Assembly: GCA_964528095.1 (NCBI GenBank)
Contig: CAZGSG010000184.1
Coordinates: 1-11,639, forward strand
Direction of reading: 5' to 3'
DNA: 11,639 bases
DNA from: CAZGSG01 sp964528095
Lineage (GTDB): Bacteria > Bacteroidota > Bacteroidia > Chitinophagales > Chitinophagaceae
Numbering within the stretch: position 1 is the stretch's first letter; each line of letters opens with the position of its first letter. A model generated the notes under the pieces. It was given only the letters and a program-made list of their open reading frames with translations, was not told where the DNA came from and did not search any database. The position numbers were made by a program, and so were the translations under genes. This document shows positions 1 through 6,572 of the stretch, piece after piece.

Positions 1-1
1 T

Positions 2-493
2 TTATACGGGATGGAGTCTTTTAATTACCGGGTACAAAAATTTAAAACGGATTTCCGGTTTCTCTCCCAGTGGGGAACTGCGGAAAGCATTGGTATCCGT
101 TTATACATGCCGCATGAGATCGCTATCACTAAAGACGGAAATGTAATCATGAGCGACCGGCAAAATCACCGGCTGGCTGTATTCTCCAAAGAAGGAAAAT
201 TGCAACGCAGGATCGGAGATTATGGAGAAGGGTTGAATACTGCTACCGGTTTGTTTAGTGAGCCGCATGGTATTGCGGTAGGCCCCGGGGGAGAAATGTA
301 TGTCTGTGATCGGTATAACTTCCGGATACAACGGGCGGATGCAAAAGGAAATTTTGAAAGCCAATGGCTGACGACGGGTAATTTCGATGATAGCAAATAC
401 TATCCATTGGGAATTGCAACCGGAGCAGGTAATACGATCTATGTTTCCGATCATTATGCACACGCGATAAATAAGTATAGGCTATTACCCTAA
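2..493 (+). CDS. NHL-repeat beta-propeller protein, C-terminal part (5' end outside window)
   Basis: This is the 3' end of a gene that begins upstream. The frame is open to the window edge, and the codons before the first ATG (base 11) read L-Y-G. They continue into ESFNYRVQKF, which lines up with the last strand of the final repeat (IYVSDHYAHAINKY), so that ATG is internal rather than a start. Counting from it, three NHL-type blades are visible, each with a 'P-x-(G/E)-I-A' entry and a 'Y/I-V-x-D-x-x-N-x-R-(I/L)' exit: about residues 33-66, 83-118 and 130-158. NHL propellers usually serve as protein-, ligand- or glycan-binding scaffolds, and a few are enzymes such as peptidyl-alpha-hydroxyglycine lyase. 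No catalytic residues can be assigned here. The N-terminus is missing, so export cannot be judged. A 133-bp gap follows before the next gene. The fold assignment is firm; the function is unknown. Confidence 0.8.
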   Translation, partial: LYGMESFNYRVQKFKTDFRFLSQWGTAESIGIRLYMPHEIAITKDGNVIMSDRQNHRLAVFSKEGKLQRRIGDYGEGLNTATGLFSEPHGIAVGPGGEMYVCDRYNFRIQRADAKGNFESQWLTTGNFDDSKYYPLGIATGAGNTIYVSDHYAHAINKYRLLP

Positions 494-570
494 ATAAAGT
501 ATGCTATACTGAATAAGCAGAAAAAGACCTTTTGTTATAAAAGTATATGTTATGAATTGATTTTCGAATA

Positions 571-598
571 TTTCACCAATATTAACCAGCTACATTTA
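571..598 (+). promoter_or_regulatory. Weak candidate Bacteroidota-type promoter for the 627 gene
   Basis: TACATTTA at 591-598 matches seven of eight positions of the TAnnTTTG -7 element typical of Bacteroidota. A TTTC at 571-574, 16 bases upstream, is a poor -33 (consensus TTTG). Transcription would begin near 603-606, giving a leader of roughly 20 nt before the ATG at 627, which has no Shine-Dalgarno sequence. The last base of the -7 element and the spacing are both off consensus, so this is only suggestive. The rest of the 494-626 intergenic stretch shows nothing else convincing. Confidence 0.22.
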
Positions 599-626
599 TC
601 CCATCGAAAATCATAAAACGATTGTC

Positions 627-2447
627 ATGGTACAACAACTCAACAAGACGGCCTTACTCGTTCTTTTCTTTATCTCTTCTTTTTCGGCATATGCCCAAAC
701 AGGCAAGGCTGTAGCTTCTGCCGACTACAATCCGCAGTACTGGGTAGAAGGAACTACGGAATATCGCTGGCAAAAGGGGCAGGATATCAAGCTTAGTACT
801 AACAATATGATAAAGGAAGTGGCTTCAAAAGGATGGAATGGTGTAGTGTATTGGGGAGCCAGCCGGAATGACGACAAGATGAATTACTATTACAAATCTC
901 CTTACCTGGAATCACAACCCTGGGCAGTATTTGAAACGGATGCATTGAGTCCGCTTGTAAGTGCTGCGCATGAGAAGGGATTGAAGGTAATGGTGAATAT
1001 GGAAGGCGTGAATCCTTATCACTGGGAAAAGAATAAATGGACGCCGGCTACTATCTCAGCAGCAGCAGGCGATCTTGCTTCTACCGGCATTGATGCTGTT
1101 TTTGAAGAATGTTTTGAAGTGAACCCGGATGTATTCACTTCACTGGCGCGTACATTAAAAGATCGTAAGGTGAATTATTTATCCGGCACCGATCCTATGT
1201 TATTGCGTGAGCCAAATTTCTCCGCTCTCTGGCCTGAAACAGGAACAATCAATATTTATAACTATTACCTTAAACGGGACAAGTTGTATACAGTCGCAAC
1301 ACTGACACAACATGGTTCACTTGGATTGGGCTGGGCTAAATACTGGGGAAAACCGACTTCTCTTATTTCGCCTGTCAACCGGGATTGGGGAATTGCCAAT
1401 GAATATACACCCGCGGTTATTTCTTACTTATGTATGATACGAGCGCTCCAGTTTCGCATGGATAACTTTATTGTTTTCGGGGGCTTTAACAAATTTGATC
1501 CTGTTCAAATCAATTCATGGATCAAAGAATATGTCGGTAAGCAGGAGAAACGCCCACTGATGAATATCGTGGTGTTGTTGAAAAATGGTAAGGAAAAAAG
1601 TGGAGCAGAAAATGCAACGGGCTGGGACCGCCTGTTCAATTCGGGTGATGCAATCACATCAGGCGCTTTCAATGCAGGCTACAATGTAGTAGTGAGTGAT
1701 AAGGTAGTGCCTGCCGACGCTTATTGGATCTATGCACCAGGAGCTGAGGAGGACTTACCGGATGAGGTAACAGCTTTATTCAATACAGGGAAAAAGATCT
1801 TTTTGCAGGCGGCCAGTAAACTGCCCAGCGGATCTGTTAGTAAGGGTTGGAAAACAATATATGATAAATGTGGAATAGACGGAGCGCAATCATTCAGGTA
1901 TGCACCGGGTACAGATGGGCCTTCAGAACAATCTCTTCCAGGCGACCAGGAAATAGAAATCCCTTACACCGGTTATTACAAGAACCGTTACCTGCGCTTT
2001 ACCGGCAGCGATATACAAAGAGGGCATGATCTTCGGGCCGGTACCATCATCCCAAAGAATGCTATCAAAGGAACTATATACAGCAGTCCCAATAAAACCT
2101 ATGGAAGAGGTCCTTATATAGTAGGCAGGGACAATAAGTACATCATCACCACCACGAGTTTGAATTGGGAAACGGCTTACCCGATCGCGGATCTTTTATC
2201 AGGGGGTGGCGTAGCGCCAGGCTCCAATGTATGGGGCATTGCAGGAAAAAATGTTTCCGCTTTCCTGGCCATTGAAACAACTGAACTGGAGTTGGTAATC
2301 CCCGGCCTTGCAGATGGAGCGAAAATCCACACCGTGATCTGGGATAATCAGAAAAAGAAAAAAAAGGAAGACACCATTATATATAAAGCTCCTTATAAAC
2401 AATTATTAAAAGAGTACGATTTTATACTGATCGATACAGTTAAATAA
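627..2447 (+). CDS. Secreted putative glycoside hydrolase, TIM-barrel-like, family unassigned
   Basis: This 606-aa exported protein has a signal peptide at residues 1-23 (hydrophobic core LLVLFFISSFS, AxA-type site AYA before Q24), which supports the start at 627. Residues about 25-305 read like a (beta/alpha)8 hydrolase domain: short strands carry aromatic and acidic residues (GVVYWGASR at 72-80, VMVNMEGVNP at 121-130, AVFEECFE at 157-164, SGTDP at 186-190, FIVFGGFN at 281-288). E126, E160, E161 and E164 are the best candidates for catalytic acids, by pattern only. Residues about 311-400 (MNIVVLLKNG onward, YWIYAPGAEE, KKIFLQAASK) resemble a Rossmann/flavodoxin-like domain such as the GH42 trimerisation domain. 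The remainder, about 430-606, looks like beta-sandwich. The layout recalls GH42 and related retaining hydrolases, but I do not recognise a CAZy family. The neighbouring GH27 gene supports a role in glycan breakdown. A K-rich stretch near residues 576-581 is encoded by an A-rich tract. Confidence 0.6.
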   Translation: MVQQLNKTALLVLFFISSFSAYAQTGKAVASADYNPQYWVEGTTEYRWQKGQDIKLSTNNMIKEVASKGWNGVVYWGASRNDDKMNYYYKSPYLESQPWAVFETDALSPLVSAAHEKGLKVMVNMEGVNPYHWEKNKWTPATISAAAGDLASTGIDAVFEECFEVNPDVFTSLARTLKDRKVNYLSGTDPMLLREPNFSALWPETGTINIYNYYLKRDKLYTVATLTQHGSLGLGWAKYWGKPTSLISPVNRDWGIANEYTPAVISYLCMIRALQFRMDNFIVFGGFNKFDPVQINSWIKEYVGKQEKRPLMNIVVLLKNGKEKSGAENATGWDRLFNSGDAITSGAFNAGYNVVVSDKVVPADAYWIYAPGAEEDLPDEVTALFNTGKKIFLQAASKLPSGSVSKGWKTIYDKCGIDGAQSFRYAPGTDGPSEQSLPGDQEIEIPYTGYYKNRYLRFTGSDIQRGHDLRAGTIIPKNAIKGTIYSSPNKTYGRGPYIVGRDNKYIITTTSLNWETAYPIADLLSGGGVAPGSNVWGIAGKNVSAFLAIETTELELVIPGLADGAKIHTVIWDNQKKKKKEDTIIYKAPYKQLLKEYDFILIDTVK

Positions 2448-2481
2448 CTCAGTTTGTTAGCTCCATTTCTAATTCAATTCT

Positions 2482-2578
2482 AATTCAAAATTCAAAAGTA
2501 AAAATTCAAAAATAGCCTCCGTATCACCTGACGAACTTCGGTTCTGAGTTTTGCATTTTTACTTTTGAATTTTGAATT
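2482..2578. repeat. AT-rich intergenic palindrome with UUCG-capped inner hairpin
   Basis: The left arm 2482-2505 and right arm 2555-2578 are perfect 24-bp reverse complements. After one mismatch the pairing continues for five more bases (2507-2511 with 2549-2553). The enclosed 37 nt contain GAAC-TTCG-GTTC at 2533-2544, a hairpin with the C(UUCG)G tetraloop sequence. The arms are made of AATTCAAA-like units. The same right-arm wording (TTTTGCATTTT, then ACTTTT or GACTTTT) recurs at 8095-8110. The element fills most of the 151-bp gap between the putative glycoside hydrolase and the membrane acyltransferase gene. It could act as an attenuator or terminator between them, or be a non-autonomous mobile-type repeat. 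The structure is certain; the role is inferred. Confidence 0.85.
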
Positions 2579-2598
2579 GAAATCGCATCTTGTATAGC

Positions 2599-3708
2599 AT
2601 GACGAATAAAAAGACCATATCAATAACAGGTAACCGGCTGGAATGTGTGGATGCGCTCCGGGGCTTCGATATGTTATGGATCATCGGTGGGGGAGAAACC
2701 GTTATTGCCTTCGCGAAGCTTTTGCCAGAACGGCAACGGGATTGGCTGACCAGCCAGTTTGATCATGAATGGGGTGTATTTCATTTCTATGACCTGATCA
2801 TGCCCTTGTTCCTTTTTATCGTAGGAGTGGTGATGCCGGTCGCTTTTAAAAAGAGATTGGAGAAAGGAGAAAGCAAGGCGAGTATTTATAAACATGTACT
2901 GAAACGCACTTTAAAGTTATATATACTTGGCCTTATTGCCTCCGGCCACCTGCTTGAATTTAACCTGGCAACACTGCGGTTGTGGACAGATACCTTACAT
3001 GCTATAGCAGTAGGTTATTTGGTGAGTTCAGTATTGTTGCTTGAGTTCCGGTTTAAATGGCAGTTGGTGGTGACAGCGATTCTTTTATTGGCTTATTGGA
3101 TGATTATGGCAGTTGTTCCTGTTCCCGGTCATGCGGCAGGGATCTATCAGCCCGACCTTAACCTGGCTTTGTATATAGACAATAAAGTACTGGGACATTT
3201 CCAGGAAGGAGCGGGCTGGACCTATATACTGACCAATCTGACTTTTGTATGTTCAGTCATGTTGGGTGTATTTGCCGGTCGTATACTGATGACGGAGGCA
3301 AGCGCCTCTGTAAAAACAACGCGGTTGATCATAACCGGTGTCGCCTGTTTGCTGACTGGTATTGGCTGGAGCTTCTGGTTCCCGATCATTCACCATATAT
3401 GGACGAGTTCTTTAGTGTTGTTTGCAGGAGGCATCAGTTTTTTATTGCTGGCGCTGTTCTACCAGGTGATCGATGTGCGTGGATTTAAAAAGTGGGCCTT
3501 CCCTTTCAAAGTAATTGGTATGAATGCAATAGCCGTTTATGTGGCTACCCATTTATTTGATTTTAAACAGATCGGAAACGTTTTCGTAGGAGGTTTGGGG
3601 AAATGGATGGGCGACTGGAATTCTTTTGTCCAGGCGTTTACAGGCCTTCTCGTAGTATGGCTGATCCTTTACTGGATGTACAAAAAGAAAACCTTTATAA
3701 AAGTCTGA
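2599..3708 (+). CDS. Multi-pass membrane acyltransferase of the HGSNAT/DUF5009 (COG4299) type
   Basis: This 369-aa integral membrane protein belongs to the family of heparan-alpha-glucosaminide N-acetyltransferase and bacterial NagX-like proteins. Family signatures seen are the N-terminal RLECVDALRGFDM (residues 13-25), FDHEWGVFHFYDLIMPLFLFIVG (54-76), in which H56 lines up with the histidine that carries the acetyl group in human HGSNAT, and the later IWTSSLVLFAGG and IGMNAIAVYV segments. Eight to ten hydrophobic helices can be counted. The human enzyme moves acetyl groups from cytosolic acetyl-CoA to a sugar amine on the other side of the membrane; a similar trans-membrane acylation of a periplasmic sugar is a reasonable inference here. 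I chose ATG 2599. A TTG at 2590 in the same frame would add only three residues. The gene follows the 2482-2578 palindrome and precedes the GH27 gene by 40 bp, suggesting co-transcription with it. The true substrate is unknown. Confidence 0.82.
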   Translation: MTNKKTISITGNRLECVDALRGFDMLWIIGGGETVIAFAKLLPERQRDWLTSQFDHEWGVFHFYDLIMPLFLFIVGVVMPVAFKKRLEKGESKASIYKHVLKRTLKLYILGLIASGHLLEFNLATLRLWTDTLHAIAVGYLVSSVLLLEFRFKWQLVVTAILLLAYWMIMAVVPVPGHAAGIYQPDLNLALYIDNKVLGHFQEGAGWTYILTNLTFVCSVMLGVFAGRILMTEASASVKTTRLIITGVACLLTGIGWSFWFPIIHHIWTSSLVLFAGGISFLLLALFYQVIDVRGFKKWAFPFKVIGMNAIAVYVATHLFDFKQIGNVFVGGLGKWMGDWNSFVQAFTGLLVVWLILYWMYKKKTFIKV

Positions 3709-3748
3709 ACGTATTGACCATTGCTGCTAATTTTTAAATATATAAAAA

Positions 3749-5026
3749 ATGAAAAAGTATTTTCCCGGTCTCTTATTATTATCAGTTATTTTTTTGCAAA
3801 GTAGCTGTACAGGTGTTGCAGAAAAAAAAGACGATTCACCTGCAATGGCTATCACAGTGCAGGATAGTCTTGCGCTTACACCTCCCATGGGCTGGAATAG
3901 CTGGAATGTATTTGGAAAAAATGTGAATGAAAAGGTGATCAGGGAAACAGCTGATGCTATCGTGAGTGCAGGGTTGAAGGATGCCGGTTTTCAATATATT
4001 GTAATCGATGATATCTGGCAGGGCGGACGTGATTCTGTATCAGGAATATTATATGCGGATGCTGCAAAATTCCCTTCTGGTATCAAAGCACTGGCGGATT
4101 ATGTACATTCAAAAGGCCTGAAGTTCGGTATCTATTCAGATGCAGGGACACTCACTTGCGGAGACATGCCGGGCAGTTATGGATACGAAGAAAAGGATGC
4201 GAAACTGTTTGCGGAATGGGGCGTTGATTTTTTGAAATATGATTATTGTTATTGCCCCGATCTCGTGTCTTCCAATAATGATTATAAAATGGCGATCAGT
4301 CGTTACAAAGCTATGGGTGACGCGCTTAAAGCTACAGGCAGGCCGATACTTTTCAGCATTTGTGAATGGGGACCCCGCTCACCCTGGCTTTGGGGCAAAG
4401 AAGTTGGTGGGCATATGTGGCGCACTTCTTATGATGTAGCGGATATATGGGATAAGCCAAGAAATGAAACAAGCCCAATCGGTATTCTTACTTCTATTGA
4501 TGCGATGGCGAATCTTGGAAGGTTTAGCGGACCCGGTGGATGGAATGATCCGGATATGCTGGTAGTGGGACTCAATAATTCAGGATATATTAAAGGTGGC
4601 GGATGTACAGAAACAGAATACCGCACACAAATGAATATGTGGTGTATAATGGCGGCTCCATTGATGATCGGCTGTGATGTGACAAATATGAGTGAAGTAA
4701 CGAAGTCGATATTACTGAATAAAGAACTGATCGCGATCGACCAGGACAGGCTTGGCCGCCAGGGTTACCGCGTATATAGCAGGAATGGACTGGAAGCCTG
4801 GAAAAAACCACTAAGTGATAATCGTTTTGCCATCGCTGTGTTTAACAGGAATGAGGAAACGAAATCAATACAGGTGAATTTAAAAGAGTTGGAACTGGAT
4901 AGTACAAAACGGTTTGATGTATACGATGTGTGGAAGCATGCCGCCGCGGGCACGGCAAAACAGGATATCGGTGCGAAATTGCAACCCCATGAAAGCCAGG
5001 TATTCATTTTTAGCGAAACAAAGTAG
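3749..5026 (+). CDS. GH27 alpha-galactosidase-like lipoprotein
   Basis: This 425-aa glycoside hydrolase family 27 enzyme is predicted to release terminal alpha-linked galactose from oligosaccharides or glycoconjugates by a retaining mechanism. The N-terminus is a lipoprotein signal (hydrophobic residues 5-16, lipobox LQSSC with C20), so the mature protein is probably anchored to a membrane. GH27 hallmarks appear in order: TPPMGWNSWNVFG (44-56), VIDDIWQ (85-91), KFGIYSDAGTLTCG (125-138), LKYDYC (162-167) with D165 as expected nucleophile, CEWG (205-208), and WRTSYD (224-229) with D229 as expected acid/base, four residues after the conserved Arg as in the family. GGWNDPDML (263-271) follows. 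C137 and C167 could form the family disulfide. Residues from about 340 form the usual C-terminal beta-sandwich. Length is normal for the family. GH27 also includes alpha-N-acetylgalactosaminidases and beta-L-arabinopyranosidases, which sequence reading alone cannot exclude. Confidence 0.93.
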   Translation: MKKYFPGLLLLSVIFLQSSCTGVAEKKDDSPAMAITVQDSLALTPPMGWNSWNVFGKNVNEKVIRETADAIVSAGLKDAGFQYIVIDDIWQGGRDSVSGILYADAAKFPSGIKALADYVHSKGLKFGIYSDAGTLTCGDMPGSYGYEEKDAKLFAEWGVDFLKYDYCYCPDLVSSNNDYKMAISRYKAMGDALKATGRPILFSICEWGPRSPWLWGKEVGGHMWRTSYDVADIWDKPRNETSPIGILTSIDAMANLGRFSGPGGWNDPDMLVVGLNNSGYIKGGGCTETEYRTQMNMWCIMAAPLMIGCDVTNMSEVTKSILLNKELIAIDQDRLGRQGYRVYSRNGLEAWKKPLSDNRFAIAVFNRNEETKSIQVNLKELELDSTKRFDVYDVWKHAAAGTAKQDIGAKLQPHESQVFIFSETK

Positions 5027-5078
5027 GCCATGGTATGAAATGGCAAAAAAGTATAGTTTTCTTAATGAAAAGATGAAG

Positions 5079-5106
5079 TTTAGGTTAGCGGGATCATTTA
5101 CATTTG
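5079..5106 (+). promoter_or_regulatory. Candidate Bacteroidota promoter upstream of the PhoX-like gene
   Basis: TACATTTG at 5099-5106 is a perfect match to the TAnnTTTG -7 element of Bacteroidota housekeeping promoters. A TTTA at 5079-5082 is a partial -33 element, 16 bases upstream, slightly closer than usual. Transcription would start near 5112, giving a leader of about 38 nt to the ATG at 5150, which has no Shine-Dalgarno sequence. The 123-bp gap after the GH27 gene fits a separate transcription start for the PhoX-like and esterase genes. Confidence 0.45.
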
Positions 5107-5149
5107 AACAGATAGGTGTTAAAAAAAGTGTACAATAAAATCATTCACA

Positions 5150-6541
5150 ATGAATAATACCAGGAGGGAATTTATACGGACTACGAGTCTTGCGAGCCTG
5201 GGATTCCTGGGATTGAGCCAATGTGTATTGTCCGGGTGTAAGCTAACGACTGATCCTGTCGTTGGTTTTGGCTCTCTTATTCCCAGGGAAGGTGATATAT
5301 TGAGCCTTCCAAAAGGATTTACTGCCAAAGTAATCTCCCGTAAAGGAGATATGATGACAGATGGTCTTTTTTCTCCGGGCAATCACGACGGCATGGGTAT
5401 TTTCAAATCGGCTGATGGGAAGATCATCCTGGTAAGAAATCATGAGTTAACTCCGGGTTCTTTTGGTGAAGGGCCGTTCCAGTATCAATCCGGCCTGATT
5501 GACAAAATAGGCAGGAATAAATTTTATGACTTTGCCGGCGGCGGTGACATGATTTGTGTAGGAGGTACTACAACAATGGTATATGATGAAGCCAGCCAGA
5601 AAGTAGAGACAGAGTATCTGAGCCTGGTAGGTACAGTAAGAAATTGTTCCGGAGGTAAGACACCCTGGAATACATGGATCACCTGTGAAGAAACAGCTGA
5701 TAAAAAAGGAACAGGAGCGAAGGAACTGGAAAAAGACCATGGATATAATTTTGAAGTTCCGGCTACTGCATCAATAGGTATTACAGATCCTTTGCCATTG
5801 AGAGCAATGGGACGTTTTGTGCATGAATCGGCAGCTGTTCACCCCGATACCGGTATTGTTTATCAAACGGAAGACGAGGGTGAAGGTTTGTTTTACCGCT
5901 TTTTGCCCGATACCCCGGGCTCATTGCATAAAGGTGGTAAACTGCAATGTCTTGTGATCAATGAATGGAAAAGCGGTGATACACGGAACTATAAAGATTA
6001 TAAGGATCGGTTACCCGAGGGAAAGAAGTTTGATGTTTCCTGGATCGACCTGGATGATGTAGAAGCTCCTGACAATGATCTTCGTTTAAGAGGCCATCAA
6101 AAAGGGGCAGCTATATTTTCTTCTGGCGAAGGAATGGTATATGGTAAAGGCGAGTTATTCTTTACCTGCAGTTCAGGTGGCTCGATTAACAACGGGCAGA
6201 TCTTCCGGTATATACCAAGCCCTTATGAAGGACAGTCGCGTGAAAAAGATGCACCTGGCAAATTGGAACTTTTTATCGAATCCAGGAGTAATGATACATT
6301 CCGTTATTGTGATAATATTACTGTAGCTCCATGGGGAGATGTAGTGATCTGCGAAGACAGTAACGATGCCCGCATCATCGGTATTACGCCAGCCGGCAAA
6401 GCGTATATCATTGCGCAGAATATCGGCTATCGTGATTCGGAATTTGCCGGGCCTGTATTTTCCCCTTCAGGCAAAACGCTATTTGTAAATATTCAAAGCC
6501 CCGGGCTAACGCTTGCGATCACCGGCCCCTGGCATACCTGA
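5150..6541 (+). CDS. PhoX/DUF839-family phosphatase-like protein, Tat-type lipoprotein signal
   Basis: This 463-aa protein belongs to the PhoX-type family (DUF839), whose characterised members are Tat-exported, Ca/Fe-dependent alkaline phosphatases with a beta-propeller core. The N-terminus carries a Tat-like TRREFIR motif (residues 4-10), a hydrophobic stretch, and a possible lipobox VLSGC ending at C30. Family motifs are ILVRNHE (93-99), WNTWITCEE (173-181) whose C179 is the likely metal-bridging cysteine, MGRFVHES (220-227), VYQTEDEGEGLFYRF (237-251), APWGDVVICEDSND (393-406) and EFAGPVFSPSGKTLFVN (431-447). It is shorter than classical PhoX (about 600 aa or more), so it may be a compact branch with a different phospho-substrate or none. 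A TAnnTTTG promoter candidate lies upstream, and the esterase gene starts 31 bp downstream. The surrounding glycan genes suggest a sugar phosphate or phosphorylated glycan as substrate, which is inference. Confidence 0.82.
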   Translation: MNNTRREFIRTTSLASLGFLGLSQCVLSGCKLTTDPVVGFGSLIPREGDILSLPKGFTAKVISRKGDMMTDGLFSPGNHDGMGIFKSADGKIILVRNHELTPGSFGEGPFQYQSGLIDKIGRNKFYDFAGGGDMICVGGTTTMVYDEASQKVETEYLSLVGTVRNCSGGKTPWNTWITCEETADKKGTGAKELEKDHGYNFEVPATASIGITDPLPLRAMGRFVHESAAVHPDTGIVYQTEDEGEGLFYRFLPDTPGSLHKGGKLQCLVINEWKSGDTRNYKDYKDRLPEGKKFDVSWIDLDDVEAPDNDLRLRGHQKGAAIFSSGEGMVYGKGELFFTCSSGGSINNGQIFRYIPSPYEGQSREKDAPGKLELFIESRSNDTFRYCDNITVAPWGDVVICEDSNDARIIGITPAGKAYIIAQNIGYRDSEFAGPVFSPSGKTLFVNIQSPGLTLAITGPWHT

Positions 6542-6572
6542 TACTTTTATTAAACACATACAATAGTTCATT

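Noticed and set aside
11..13. ATG at 11 as the true start of the NHL protein
   Set aside because: The preceding in-frame codons stay open to the window edge and complete the repeat pattern, so the ATG is an internal methionine.
498..533. AGTAT-GCT-ATACT and AAAA-GACC-TTTT after the NHL gene, as a possible terminator
   Set aside because: The stems are only four or five weak AT-rich pairs, with no GC-rich stem leading into a T tract, so they are within chance for this composition.
2360..2366. A-AAA-AAG heptamer in frame inside an A8 run near the end of the putative glycoside hydrolase gene, like a -1 frameshift site
   Set aside because: The -1 frame stops within about seven codons (stop near 2386) and yields no meaningful extension. 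No stimulatory hairpin or upstream SD-like element is evident, and Lys-rich coding explains the run.
2590..2598. TTG start three codons upstream for the membrane acyltransferase
   Set aside because: ATG at 2599 is in the same frame and is the more usual start codon; the extra MYS adds nothing recognisable.
4765..5046. Antisense and out-of-frame open frames overlapping the GH27 and other genes
   Set aside because: They lie within well-supported coding sequence, have no recognisable domains and read as shadows of the real frame.
5162..5167. AGGAGG just after the start of the PhoX-like gene, resembling a strong Shine-Dalgarno site
   Set aside because: It encodes the twin arginines of the Tat motif. 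No ATG lies at a suitable distance downstream, and an internal start would remove the export signal.
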